NCBI RefSeq assembly: GCF_003473485.1
Contig: NC_053046.1
Location: forward strand, 35,355,332 to 35,419,331
Length of the DNA stretch: 64,000 bases
Source of the DNA: Medicago truncatula
Lineage: Eukaryota > Streptophyta > Magnoliopsida > Fabales > Fabaceae
Direction of reading: 5' to 3'
Shown here piece by piece: positions 48,095 through 61,119 of the stretch (positions are counted from its first letter, which is position 1; each line of letters opens with the position of its first letter). A program made the position numbers and the translations under genes. The notes under the pieces are model-generated. The model was given only the letters and a program-made list of their open reading frames with translations, did no database searches and was not told the origin of the DNA.

Positions 48095-48109
48095 AGTGAC
48101 CTATTGTAA

Positions 48110-48957
48110 AAGGATACTCAACTTGATAAACGATAAGCAATGGAATAAGGTATATGTCTAAATCTTAAAGCTAGATATATGGCAAACTATATAAAATGAT
48201 ACAATGTAGGCTAGCATTTCTTTATAAATATTACTTTAATTTATTATAAACATCAAGGGAATTTGCAAAAGATATTACGCAAGGTATACTTTGATACCAA
48301 TCTACAAAAAGACAAATACAGTTAATTAATTGATTAACACTAACACAAACCCATTTGCATAATCTTTTCTCTTTTCCTACTTTAGCTTTTCGGCGCTACT
48401 AAGCGTGCTTTTAACAACATGCATGCATCAAACACACTTTTGTCAAATTTCAACTCTTACTAGTAACTTATCATATCATCATAACGATTCAATTAATCAG
48501 ATCCTAATAACAACTTAACTAAACCAAATTGGTATAAAACTCTATTCTATCAAAAAAAGAACATACTATAAAGCTAAAAAAGAGAATAAAGACAAACACA
48601 CTTGATCTTGTCTTGTCACATAATAATATATATTACATAATGTAGAATATATAGAACCATAGCTGCGGGCTAGTGAATTTTAACTTTGAAGCCACTTCAG
48701 CTCCTTACAAATTTCACATAATCTTTCCCTCCATTTTCTCTCTAAAACTAAAAAAGTTAAAACCCATTATACCAAACACCAAACAAACCTTAACAAACAA
48801 GACAAATAAAAACCTAAAAGCATCACTAGTCACTATCATAATGCTACTTTTTTTCTTCCATTTTTTTCTCCACCTTGTTTCCCTCTATCCACATACCAAG
48901 AAACATTCAAAATTACTAGTAAATAGTATAAAAAAGTGCTTTTATAATTTTTCTTCC
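48110..48957. other. Spacer and expansin 3' UTR
   Basis: The part next to 48957 is the 3' UTR of the minus-strand expansin gene. The remainder is AT-rich with no supported gene; the open frame seen on the plus strand around 48673-49032 overlaps this UTR and the last expansin exon and is not credible. Confidence 0.4.
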
Positions 48958-50032
48958 TTAGACTCGAAAATTCTTGCCAGTGAAAGTTTGACCAAATTGC
49001 CAATTAGAGGGAACAATATTCCAAGAAGTTGAAGTACGTTTATCACTTGATGTAACCCTAAAAGAAAGTGATTGACCAACCAAAACAGAATTTGATTGCC
49101 AATTTTGCCCCCAGTTACGACTCATACTCATCCAACCAGTTTTTGAACCTTTAACACTAGTCTTCACTATATCACCTGCACCTGCAACGTTGGTGATTAG
49201 AACCAAGTTGAAGTAACGAAAGCCGTTGATTGTGTATCTTATTCCTCCTTGTTTTCTGCATGGTACCCTACATGCACATCAAAGGACACAAGTATTTTCA
49301 GCAAGGGTATAAAGTTGTAATAAAACACAACATCAAGGGCAATAAAATATAGGGTTGTATTGAAAGTAACAAGAGAAGTAGTTACCTGCGGTAAGAAACA
49401 GGAACAATACCAGCACGATATTGAGCAATTTTGAGGAACATAGGCATAGCAAGATCAAAGTGTGGTCGTGGAGGGTTACACCAACCTCCATTATCACTTG
49501 CTTGAGCAAAATTTGGTGGACAAAAATTTGTAGCAGTTACTAATATTGAAGGACTTCCAGGGTGGCACCAACTAGGATCATTGGAACACTTTAACTCAAA
49601 ACACGAGCCACAACTCAAACCGTTGTTGAATAGTGCTGTGCTTAATGCTGCTGTGTTCACACCATAACCTTGACTATACAGATTTCCATAACCACATGCT
49701 CCACCTGAAATGTGATCAAAATTTAACATTAACAACAAAAAAAAAAAGAACATTATTAAACGAAGATATCAGAGACATTTGATATGTTGCAACACGAGTT
49801 TGAATTTGCTAGGTATTTTAGAACAAAAAATAAATAAAATTGTGGTATGGTTGGTGGTTGTTTTTTTTTTCTAGTACTAACCCATTGTTCCGGAGGCGTC
49901 GCTGCCGCCGTAGAAGGTGGCGTGAGCGGTTTGCCATGCTCCGCCGGAGTAGACACCGGGGAGTCTGGCTTCGGTTGAAGTGAGGAGAAGGGCTAAGAAG
50001 GAGAAAATGGTGGTGATGTTGAGCTTAGTCAT
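48958..50032 (-). CDS. Alpha-expansin (EXPA4/EXPA16 type)
   Basis: Secreted cell-wall loosening protein. Minus-strand exons 49882-50032, 49386-49704 and 48958-49267 join in frame to 259 aa, the normal family length. Residues 1-22 are a signal peptide with a hydrophobic core ([13 protein letters not shown]). The DPBB/GH45-like domain follows ([20 protein letters not shown], conserved cysteines, HFDLAMPMF motif), then the CBM63 domain ending [14 protein letters not shown]. The second-intron and first-intron positions are those usual in alpha-expansins. All expected cysteines and tryptophans appear present. By sequence it is closest to the EXPA4/EXPA16 group, an assignment from memory. A TATA box lies about 70 bases upstream of the ATG, and a SINE-like insertion starts 45 bases beyond it. 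Confidence 0.95.
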
Positions 50033-50098
50033 TGCTCTGTTTTTGAGTGTGGAAAAGGGAGAGTTTGTGTTTTTGAGGAGGGAAAATGGAGGAGTGGT

Positions 50099-50110
50099 GG
50101 TATTTATAGA
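50099..50110 (-). promoter_or_regulatory. Probable TATA box of expansin gene
   Basis: On the minus strand the sequence reads TCTATAAATACC, about 70 bases before the start codon, implying a short leader of around 40 bases. It is the best TATA match in the region. Confidence 0.6.
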
Positions 50111-50162
50111 GAAAAAAAAATGTGGATCCATGAGAAGTGTGAATAAAAAGAAATTGGGACAT

Positions 50163-50282
50163 TGATAGGGATATTGCATAATATATGCAGGGGTTGGGGT
50201 TCGAACGGGGTTCGAACCCCAGACACCCCACTTCTCCACAATTAATTGTGTGAGTTCTAGCCACTAGGCTACTTGACAAAAA
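50163..50282. mobile_element. SINE-like insertion in expansin promoter
   Basis: A 120-base insert contains TTGCATAATATATGCAGG and a box B-like GGGGTTCGAACCCC, as in the SINE at 48002-48094, and ends CTAGGCTACTTGAC plus an A-run. AAGAAATTGGGACAT (50148-50162) and AAGAAAATGGGACAT (50283-50297) flank it with one difference. Box A is missing, so it is 5'-truncated or a derived form. Confidence 0.7.
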
Positions 50283-50320
50283 AAGAAAATGGGACATGTT
50301 AGGTTAATATAATAAAGTTA

Positions 50321-50594
50321 CTCCCTCCATTCCTTTTCTTTTGATGTTTTAGAACTTCAACTATATTCCAAAACTTTTGATGTTTTAGTGAATTTGTTAT
50401 TGTTTTCTCAAGTTTACCCTTGTTGGAAAACACAATAAACTATTAAAGTAGTTGTGACCTTTGGTTTATCATATGTGAATTTAATGATAAATAAGGACAT
50501 TTAAGTAAAAAATACACAAATATTTATATACTTTAATTACTCCTTAAAACTTGTGTCAAGAGCTAAAACATCAAAAAAAAAGGAATGGAGGGAG
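50321..50594. mobile_element. Stowaway-like MITE upstream of expansin
   Basis: CTCCCTCCATTCCTTTTCTT and its inverse (AAAAGGAATGGAGGGAG) bound the element, with TA on both sides. The inner TTGATGTTTTAG words pair too. 274 bases. Confidence 0.8.
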
Positions 50595-50622
50595 TATAAA
50601 GTTATATCAAATAAAAAACCTA

Positions 50623-50876
50623 CTCCATCCGTGTTTCAAAATGAGTGTCTGCTTTTTCAAATTGCACACAAATTAAGGAATGAAATAAAGTAGTCAAATT
50701 AGTTTGTTTTCATTAAAGAAAAAAATAATATTTTGGAAGTAGTGTAATATAATATTAATTGAAGGGTATAATTGAAAAAAAAAAGTTATTATTGCATTAT
50801 TGGAAACTGAAAGTGACATTCATTTTGAAACAATTTTTTTCTGGCTAAAACAACACTCATTTTAAAACGGAGAGAG
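50623..50876. mobile_element. Second Stowaway-like MITE, adjacent
   Basis: CTCCATCCGTGTTTCAAAAT at the left and CATTTTAAAACGGAGAGAG at the right are inverted, with TA flanks. GAGTGTCTG and CAACACTC continue the arms. It lies 28 bases from the previous MITE and belongs to the family seen at 12904-13178. Confidence 0.75.
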
Positions 50877-53183
50877 TAATATTTTGTCACAATCAATATT
50901 TATGTAAAACTAATTTATATCTAATGATGCATTTTTTTTTTATGTATAATTTAATTTTGACTCATCATTGTGTAAACAATTTACAGTAAATTATAATTAA
51001 AGTTGAATTTTTTTAATAATACAAAGATTACTCCCTTAAAAAAAAAAACAAAGATTACCATAGATTAACGTACGGTGCATAAAATCTTTTCGATTCACTG
51101 TTTTTTTTCCGTAGCCCTCATATTTTAAAGGGAAAAGAGTTTGATAATTTAAGGTTTTTGCCGAACTTTATGGAAAATATGACTAGAAATTGTTTAAATT
51201 ATAATTTGAAAGGCTATACAAAGAGAAATGTTAAGGAGTGTTTTAAGACGTTGATTAAAGAAACAAATATAGACACAATATATTGAAAATCTACTTATTT
51301 TAACTTCTCATTCTATGCAAACCTACTACTTTTATCTTCTCATTCTATAAGTAAATCATCTTTATTTAAAACTCATAAATAAATAAATAAATAAATACTT
51401 TAATTTTGACACACTATCAATCTAAAATGTTTTCACTTTCAACAAATTACAATGATTCATACAAGTGACTTTAAAAATAGTTGTGGTTTAAGTTAAACAA
51501 TTTTTATGATCGAACTATTGACGAACAATATAAAAAAAAAAATCTATATGAATTAAATTGTAAATAAAATTTTAAAAAAATTGAGAGTAAGCATAGACTT
51601 AATTTTTACAATTGATTTATGACCCTTGGTTTTGGTTTTTGTTTTGAGAAAAAAGAAGATACTCTCACAATAGAAAAGAGTTTATCGACATCCAATGAAC
51701 ATCCTACATTTCGCCATATCATAGAAATATTTTGAAAATAGTTGTATAATAACTTTTTTTTTGTTGTAAACTGTGTATCCTCCGCATACGCAACTGTCGT
51801 AACTAATTCTTCGAACTTTATGGGACTCAAATGAATGACAAACTCGTTTAAGAATTTTAACGCTGCTGCATGCACAAAGTTGAATTTGAACCCATAATCT
51901 TGATTAAGTTAAAAGAGATTTGTGTCATTTTATCTAAGCGTTTTTGAGTAAATCATATGATATTAGAGATTAACGGTTTAGAAGTTATCGGGGCATGCCC
52001 TTTAAGCTCTTTTGTTTTTGCATTGCGTTGATTAAAATATTGGTCAATTAATTTGTTATTTGTGTTTAGCGGTAATTGGAATTCAACAAACTTCACTAAT
52101 AAGAAGGGAATGGTGAGAAGTGAAAATTGGGCAAAGAGAACTATGGCATGTGGGGTGGGATATTGAGTCATGATGAGTGTGTGTAGGGGACAAAAGAGGT
52201 TAGGACCCTTGAGGACCAAAAGACTGAAATCAAATCTCTTTGCTTCATATGCAAGATCTGCTACCAAAATCAAAACATTTGATATTGAACAATTTCGATT
52301 TTATAATTTTTGGGTTGTTCACTTTTTTTGTTATTTTACTCGTCTGTCTCAACTCTCAACTCAAGGATGAAATTTGAAAGTTAAAAAAGTAGGTTTGCTT
52401 GGACTTTGGTCAAAAGTTACTGAAATGTAAGATTCTGATGAAATCTGAATTTCAGTTTTGTTGTGGTGGATAATGGTTGTATATAGTATATACCGATAGA
52501 TATACATGAATTTGTACTTTCATACTTGATGTTTTTTTTGGACAGTTTGACTTTGAAGCAATATTTAAGAAATATAGAACCATAATTCTTCTATTTGTGG
52601 GAAAAAAGGACATCATTGTTGAATGTTTGGTACAATAGACTATCCATTATTATCATGACTACGCGCTTTTTTTAATCAAAATTTAAATTACAACACAAGT
52701 TCATTATTCTAAAGACCATATTAAAGAGTGTCTTTAAACATTTTAAATTAAGAAAACAATATTTGAAAAAGTTGAATACTCAATTTCTAATGTATTGCAT
52801 ACACAATTTTTTTTATAAAAACTTAATTTTAAGGTCTTTAAAGAATGTCTCAATGTACTTGTTAACATTTTCTTTATTTTACACACCGTACACTTTCAAG
52901 ATTTAAACGAAACCTTATAATTAAAGCGATGTTTAAGAAGTGTGTTTGGTCAAATAGTTTAAGCAAACAATATTATTTTAGAAAATGTTAACAAATGCCG
53001 TTAGATCATTGTTTAAACATCCAAAAATTGTAATTTTTACATTGAAAATTGTGTAGTTATGACTTTTATATGTATTTAACTTGCTTTTTCAAGACAATTT
53101 CTTTTTTTTTTTTTATGGATTTTTGAAACAATATCTTTAGGGTATTTGTTAACAAAACTTATTTATTTAATCCATGCCTCCCA
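50877..53183. other. AT-rich spacer
   Basis: No gene supported. Open frames at 51606-51875 (minus) and 51953-52273 (minus) show no recognisable domain and no gene-like context. TAAATAAATAAATAAATAAA forms a microsatellite near 51378. Confidence 0.35.
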
Positions 53184-53191
53184 TTACGAGT

Positions 53192-53418
53192 CCCCACACT
53201 CGGTGGCGGATCTTGTCTAAAATATTAAGGGAAGCGAAAAATACTAACATAAAAGTCATACAATGTTACCCAATTAGGAGGAGCCAACAGAGGGAGGGTC
53301 TAGTAACTTCCCCCAAATATGAGATGTATTTTGATATCTTCCTATATAATTTTTTTTTTTTTTGGTGGGGGGAGCCACTGCTCCCTTAGACTCCTTAAAA
53401 GTTCCGCCACTGCCCATA
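53192..53418. mobile_element. Short hAT-like element
   Basis: GGTGGCGGATCTTGT near the left end and AAAAGTTCCGCCACTG near the right end are inverted copies. The flanks TTACGAGT (53184-53191) and CTACGAGT (53419-53426) form an 8-base duplication with one difference, the size made by hAT transposases. 227 bases with a T-run and G-run at the centre right; non-coding. Confidence 0.6.
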
Positions 53419-53426
53419 CTACGAGT

Positions 53427-56400
53427 GATCTATTTATAAAAATATGATTCAAAATAAATGTGTTTTTTTTACAATTTTCAATACAATATTAATGAATGTT
53501 TTTATTTGTACCAACTATATTTGTATCACTCTAATATTGTACTCTCAAGTTAATATCTTTTATTTTACATTTATAATAATGGTAAGTATATTAATACTAA
53601 TTTAATAAATGGTTGTGTACCCTAATGCCTAGGGGTGAGAATTAGCTGAACCGAGAGAGATTTTTTTTAGCTAAATCGAGCGATTTTGCTTGGTCAAAGA
53701 CCGACCTATAATATATCATAGACTTATTTGATAGGTTTGGGTCTAACTTTTGAAATGGGGAGTGTGTGTGTGTCAAGAGGAAGGTATAAGGTAGAGTTAG
53801 AACAGCCTTATGAAATAGAAAAGTCCCATTAACTATGTACACATATTTTTCTATATTTTCAACTACATAGTCAATTTTTCTTTTTCTTAAGGTGAGCTAC
53901 ATACATAGTCAAAATTTATCCACACAATAAGTCGGATAGACTAAATTAAAGAAGAATACTTAAAAAGAATCTGATAATAGTAAAAATCAAGTAGAATTAC
54001 GACATCCACTAAGAAAAGTTTTAGAATTAAAGCATTTCATATATGACTTATAAAAAAAGGCATAGAAAATTGGCAAACGCCAATGTTGAATGAAACATTG
54101 TTAATTAGACTTCACATTGTATCCTAAATTGTTGTCTGTCTAGTTCACATGAACTGTGCAAAGTGCAAACATAGAACAAAACTATCATTTTAATTATAAT
54201 TTATAAAGTGTTCCTATTCTATAAAGAAGAAAATATAATAAAGTGTTCCTATTCTATTTCTACCACTAAATCTACAATATATTATGAAGTCTTTCACACT
54301 TCATAGGGTTTCAATTAAGCGTAACTGCCAAAGTGGAATAAATTGAAGTTTTTAGTAGATGTAGTTAAGTGGGTCCCAATTAATTCCACCGCATTTATCG
54401 GTCCACGTATTACGCCATGTCTTTGCCGTACCTTTTGGAGACGCCGTCGAGTCTTTCCGTACTTTACTTGCAAGTCTTGCATACTTTAGTTATTTATGTG
54501 ATTCACTATCTCTTTAATGTTCATCTTCCAAGTGTTGGTGTTTAATTATTATTAGTATTAGTATTAAATTATGATATCAAAATAAGATATGATGAAATGA
54601 ATGTGTTTTTCTTACCATAAACATTTTTTTATATTGTTAGTGTATAGTTCATTTTTGAAATATACCAGCGTAATGTTTTTTTTTTTTAACACTTTTAAAA
54701 CGTTTATTAAAAACACATTTTAAAATTAGATTAATAAGTATCTTTAAAAAAAAAGAAGTAAAATTCACATTTTTTTTTATATAAAAACGGAAATTAAATT
54801 TTATCTTCTAATTATAAAGTTAATACTATGTCAGACTCAAATACCAATAATCTCAACTACATAAAAATAATCAAATCTTGTGACCCTTGACTCCTGTGTC
54901 ACCCTCCCTTAGAAAAGTTTTAGACGTGACTTGCTTAAATTTTTTAGATCAATATTATCTACCAAATCAACAAAATCTGCCACGTAGCGAATATAATGAA
55001 GCTGTGTAGTTCAACAACTATCGATACTAAATCCTAATGCGAAATGTGATCCAATTAACGGTATCAAACATTATTTGACTTGAGGATCCCAAATTCTCAA
55101 TTATTTTTGAGACCATTAATTAGGATCTAGCAAGCATTAAAATATATATGTTTATGGATATGATACTAGCATATTGTTTCTTGCCACGCAAGTTAAGGAC
55201 GTGGACGTCATACGAAAGCAATCAGTCACATTCATTTCCTTCCCAGGTAGGGATATTAACATTGTGTGCATGTGAAGATTTTAATGGTTTAACCTAATAT
55301 GTAATTAAGATCTAACGGTGGTCTGTCAAAAAAAGAAATCTAACGGTGCTGCAAATGTTCACGTACCCATGCAAGCATGCGTATTTTTTTTCTTTCCCGC
55401 GCAAGACCCATGTTTTTGTTACTGAATAATGTTGACGGATATTCAAATTAAGTATACATTTTAAGATAGAAAGAGATAAGAGAATGATGTGATATATGTG
55501 ATAGATTGGTAATGTGATAGGGTGAGATATATAAAAATAAATGAGACGTTGAATAAGTGTTTGATAATATAAGGTGTTTAAATACCATTGTTGTTTGCCA
55601 ATACATTCGTTGCATAGTTTTTTTTTTTTTTGTTTTCTTCTTTCTTTGTTTGAAGTTTCCCTTCTAAACTTTTTGGGGTCTTCACCATTTAATAAGAGGT
55701 CTTTTTTGATATTCAACTCTCAAATTCTAAATTTATAAACTCAAATGCACATTTGGTCTCTATTTTAACTAAAATATTAAATTTTAATTCCCAATTTTTA
55801 AATTTGAAATTTTAATTAGTCGCGCTATTTTCTTAAGGTTCAAGATTTTTTTGAATCCCAATTTAGTTTGAAGCTTGTTTTTTATGACGTGTTATATTCA
55901 TTAATAATGTGAAATTACAATATTGTTGATTTGAGCCATTAATGATGATGAATTTAAAAAAATATGTTTACATCTGATCAGTGCAACCAAAAAATTTGTA
56001 ACATGATTTTTTTATCCAAATTAACAAATGACAATAATTTCACATTGTTAATGAAAATGAAACATCATAAAAAAAAAGCTCCATATTGAGTTGTGTAGAG
56101 AATAATAAAAACTTGTGAAATTGGATTACTAGTACCTTTAAAACCGTAGATATTGAAACAAAGAAAGTACGTTTGAATTGAAAATAACATTTTTTACTCT
56201 TTTATGATTTTAACTACACACGTTCCAAATTAATTTTCATATATTCATATTTTTTTTCTTAACTAATAATTGAAGAGTACGTGTTAACCTTTTTCATTTA
56301 AAAATTAGATGATTAAAATCATATGAATAAAAAAAATGAATTAAGCTAAATATATTTGAACTTAAAATATTTGTGACTTTAAATCCCATTCATTATTTGC

Positions 56401-58627
56401 TTAAGGATCGAGTGAGCCCTACACTTCTCCCTCTAAAATGTTCATGACGACAAATAATTATTCCACAGGTTGAATCAATAACTTTTAGAAGTGAACTTTA
56501 AAACATGGTAAGCGTTCACTACTAGAGGTTGATATTAGATACAACTTTTCTTTAAACAAATACTTTATGGTACCTCTAAATAAGAGAACAACTCTTAGAT
56601 TGTTTGACATCAAATAATTTCTAGTATTAGATTTCACAACAACTAGGGAACTTCTATTTTTTTTTTAAGGAACTAGGGAACTTCTAATAAAAGCTTTTGG
56701 GATTTATGATTTTTGTTTTGTAAATGAATTAAGATGTTTTATTACTCTTAAGAAGACATGAAGTTCTTCATAAGCCGAGAGACATAATTATTATACTTTT
56801 TATTTTTTCCTTTAGTGAAAAGACTCAATCACATGGTGGTAGGTAATTCAGTTGTCATTGACAATCAACCACGCCAAATTATATGATGATTTATTAGAGA
56901 CAGTCTTTAATTTGTCGTTTTTAAGAGAGACCAAAACAATCCCTTGAAATTTATGTATATTACGACCATAATTGCATTAACTTATGAAACTTTAATCATC
57001 CTAAAAATTGATTACAAGTTTTTTTTAATCTTAGTATGATGGTACAAATATCATCTCGTACACGCAACTGCGAGATCCCGGATTCAAATCAGGGTGAAAG
57101 GTCTAACAATATAGTCATTATTAATCAAGCAATATCTTACGAAAACTAATTAGTTAGTCTTAATTATATGTAAGAGGAGTGTTATCGACACTCTATTTCC
57201 AACACTCTGATACTCACTCTTTTATTGTGTGAAATCCATGTGAGTATCACACTTTGAAATTAGATCCTATATAAAATGATGAGAGACTCACACGAATTTC
57301 ACCTAATAAAAAAATGAATGTTAGTGTAAATGTTAAAAATAGACTGTTCATTGCATTTTTCAAAGATAGTGTAATTAACTACAATGATTTTGATTTATTT
57401 TTCAAAGAGTTTAACGACAAAACTCACATACACATTAATCGCGAATAAGAGATATGTTACGGGTTTAAATCCACGCCATTACACATGAAATATCTCAACA
57501 ACCTTTTACCATATGAGATGCATTTACCGGATAATTTTGGAATTTTTTTATTATCTATTTTTACAATATTTATCTCATATTTTCAACTGCATTAATTATT
57601 TTTATTTCATCAAAATATAAGCACATAGTTATTTTATATATTTTCTATATTAACAAGTAATCAATACATATTATGAGAAATATAATCTATTCTAAAGGAT
57701 AAACTAATTAAAAAATAATATTAATTATCAACAAATTTAATACCATCTCGAAAAGAAAAGAAAAGGATTTTGATTCATATTATGAGAATATTGAAGTTTC
57801 ATTTCTAAGTCACCATATAATTTAATAAATGGTACACCCTAAGAAGCTAACTTGAATAGAAGTAATACCTCTCTCACATATGGTAACATTCAAGCATAGT
57901 ATAATTGATGATAATAAAATCTTATGTAAACCTAAAAAAAAAAAACTTATGGAAACACTCTTTGAAGTAATTATGTAATCAACACACTAGCTTGAGGTTG
58001 AAGACAAAGGAGACAGAATTCTACAAGAAAAAAAACTGAATGCTGTGCCTAAACAGATGATAATTTGTGCTGCTTAATTTATTATCCTTCGATGGACTAA
58101 TAATTAAGTGGAAGCCTTAAGATAAGGATTTTGATAATGTTAGAGAGACTTAGTATGTTATACTGATGTATTACATGATGTTTTTGCATAAAGTAATGAT
58201 ATTTGTACGACCATTTAATGTTAATTTTTGTGACAACTAATTTTCTTCTTTTTATTAATAAAAAATAATAGAGAGAGTAAAATAAAGAGGGAAAGTAAGA
58301 AGCTAATATAAGTATGAGAACAATAATTATTCAAAAATTGTCACAAAATAATTATATAAATATCATTTTTCTTTTACATATAACTTATGTAAAAAAACAT
58401 ATTATAATCTAAGATTCTTCTTATTCTGGTCTACCAAAAGCCAATCAAGCAATCACACATGAGGATTGATGTGGTAAAAAATATTTCGTCAAATTTTTTC
58501 CTCAAACTTTTTTTTGCCAACTTTTCTTTCTAACATTAATTGAGCAACCGAAGAAAAAATAAATAAAATCTTAGGGACTGAGCTCAGAGTTTTCACAAAT
58601 GTTAGAGACAAAAAGTAGGAAAAAAAA
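53427..58627. other. Long AT-rich intergenic stretch
   Basis: About 5.2 kb without a supported gene. Weak tRNA-like box B sequences occur near 57080 (GATCCCGGATTCAAATC) and 57460 (ACGGGTTTAAATCC), perhaps decayed SINEs. GGAACTAGGGAACTTCTA is duplicated at 56640-56690. The 134-codon minus-strand frame at 55312-55716 is low-complexity and not credible as a gene. Confidence 0.35.
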
Positions 58628-58638
58628 CTTTTTGGCAG

Positions 58639-59193
58639 AGTAAATAGGCAATTACTCTTCCGAAATCGTAAGTTTTGTCAATTATCCTTCTGAAATTAAC
58701 AAAAATTCAATTACCCTTGAAATTGCACAATATAAATTAATTTACCTCCTCCATCAAATTTTTTTGTTAGTCAACATGATGTTTTGCAAATACCGCTCTG
58801 AAGTTTTGCACTCATGTGCAAAATGCCCTCTGAACTTGAAAATTTATATATATTTTTTCTTATCATTGGCTCAAAATATATTAAAGGCAAACAATTAACA
58901 GATAACTTTAATATTTAAGTTTTAAAGCTAACTGTTAATTGGTTGCCTTTAATATCTTTTGAGTAAGTATAAGAAAAAAAATATAAATTTTTAAGTTCAA
59001 CGGACATTTTGCACATAAGTGCAAAACTTAACGTGAGGTATTTGCAAAACATCATGTTGACTAATAGAAGAATTTGACGGAAGGGGTAAACTGATTAACG
59101 TTGTGCAATTTTAAAAGAGTGATTAAAGTTTTGTTAATGTCAAAGAATAATTGACGAAACTTACAATTTCAGAAACTAACTGCCTATTTACTT
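58639..59193. mobile_element. Mutator-like element with long arms and 11-bp target duplication
   Basis: Left AGTAAATAGGCAATTAC and right TAACTGCCTATTTACT are inverted ends. The arms pair for over 200 bases each, including CAACATGATGTTTTGCAAAT and GCACATAAGTGCAAAACTT-like words. CTTTTTGGCAG flanks both sides exactly (58628-58638 and 59194-59204), one possible unpaired T apart. 9-11 bases is the Mutator range. Non-coding, 555 bases. Confidence 0.8.
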
Positions 59194-59204
59194 CTTTTTG
59201 GCAG

Positions 59205-60230
59205 CGTTATGCATCTTCGCCCATGATGCTCTTTCATTGTTTATAACATCTTTTATTACGATCAATGTGCTCTAGTGTTTTTATAAATACTCATGCTTTC
59301 TAAGTATATTCACGTTATAATTTATCTCATTTGTTGGTTTACCCTCATTTTTTGTTGGCCACTCATATTGTCTTCACCACTCATATATTTCCTTGATGAT
59401 TTGCACATAGTTTGCATAGTATATAATTTTCGTTATGTTCCGATCTTTATTGAATATTGAGAGAACTTTGATTTCAACTCCTCAATTAATGTTAGATTTC
59501 TTTTAGGAAAACAAATTTCTTTTGAGGCAATTTTTTTTAAAGAATATATTTTAGGCAAAAATTGCCCCTGGCATCACAAAAATCTACTTGGCAATAACTG
59601 TGTGGTAAGATTTCCTTCCACGTCAGTGTCAACTATGTTACTAAACTGCCGAGTGGTCAAAATAAGAAGAATTTTAAATTTTAAAATATAGAGATATAAT
59701 TTGTTTTTTACAATGACTATGAACTATTTCAACAACTAACTCTTTAATATTTTCATCATTAGCCTAAAATAGTTTCATTGGAAACAAGATCATTTTATAT
59801 GTAAATAAATTATTGTGAGACAATTTTCTTTTCTGATTACGTCATTGTGAGACAATTTATTTAACAAATAAATAAATTATTGTGTGATGGAGAGAAAATG
59901 ATATAATGCATCACATTTGTTCATACACGACCTTTACATGACAATGTTGGACCATTTGTACTATAATATATAGCATGTTCTGTTTCCTAGCTCTTTAATG
60001 GAAACCCTTTACTCAATTGAGCAAGCTCTATTGATCTTTACGCAATCCCCATATAAATTCTAAGTTTTCCCCATAAGCAAGCTAGTAGATTGCAAATCAT
60101 ATCTTCAACTTTTTAACTTCTCCCATGCACCACCATTGCCCCAAACTTTTGTTTTTGTTCTTTTTGAAAGCTTTGTTTTAATCATTTATTGGGCCCAAGC
60201 TAGCCTTGCCACCAATATTCCGCAAATTGA
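59205..60230. other. AT-rich spacer
   Basis: No gene or defined element. ATTGTGAGACAATTT occurs twice near 59812 and 59846 with TAAATAAATTATTGTG words around it, giving a small local repeat. Confidence 0.35.
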
Positions 60231-60440
60231 GTGTTAACACTCTGAGTTTACCAAGTTTACGTTTTTAGATACCAAAATCGTGTTAATTCGAAGGTAAATT
60301 CGGTTTCTGCTAAAATCAGAAGGTTTGACCGAGTTAATACTCAGTAAATTCGTGTAAACTCGACCGAGTTTACCGTGTTTTACGAGTTTAATTTTTTTTT
60401 TTAAAAAAATTGGCCCCTTGTTTGGGTCCATTTTTTTCAA
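60231..60440. repeat. GAGTTTAC-type short repeats
   Basis: GAGTTTAC, GAGTTAATAC, GTAAACTCG and GGTAAATTCGG words recur in both orientations over about 200 bases. It resembles high-copy non-coding plant repeats built from such words. No ends were defined. Confidence 0.4.
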
Positions 60441-61119
60441 AACCTAATTTATTTTCTACAAACTCAAAGAATGAAACGTGTCTTTTTCTCTCTTCTCTGA
60501 GTTCTCAAACCATGAATAGGGGAGCACATATCAGTTAGGGTTGCAATTCCGACGGTGGAAATTCAGATTTCGACGCCGGTGATTGTGACGTCAGTTAGGG
60601 TTGCGGTGGTGGTGTTTGTTGATCTTTGAAGAAATTAACTAATTTATTTTCTAGATAGTTTTATCAACAACTTCAAGAACTTGTAAAAGTTACATTTTTG
60701 GATGATTTTATGGATGATTTTATCCCTCAACCATTCGGTAGTTATCTCTGGAACAGATCATTTTATATGTAAAATATAACTGGTTGTATTTTAATTTTTA
60801 CTTTTACTTTAACACTCAATATTCTTCTCTAAAACCTTGCAATTTTTGGACGATTTTGGTGTTATTTATCACAATCATTCCATCAAATAGATCTTCACTT
60901 TTTTACGATGAAATAGAAGGTAAAGCTTATTACTTTTGTTTACATTATGTTTCTGTTAATTTTTTTTTCCTGTTATGATGTTAAATAACCTTCAGGAGAT
61001 AACTCCCGAATCATAATGACTATGAATTCAGGAGATACACACCATTTGTCTCTAGATTGCCATAAATTTTATTAAAGTAATCATTTGATTGGTTAATTAA
61101 TGATCTTTTTTGGGTGTGA

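Noticed and set aside
50025..50297. Open frames upstream of expansin on the minus strand
   Set aside because: They run through the SINE-like insert and promoter; the TATA position and signal peptide support the ATG at 50032.
51606..51875. 89-codon minus-strand open frame
   Set aside because: No recognisable domain or splice context, and the surrounding DNA is AT-rich spacer.
55312..55716. 134-codon minus-strand open frame
   Set aside because: Low-complexity lysine/isoleucine-rich translation with no domain, in an AT-rich gene-free stretch.
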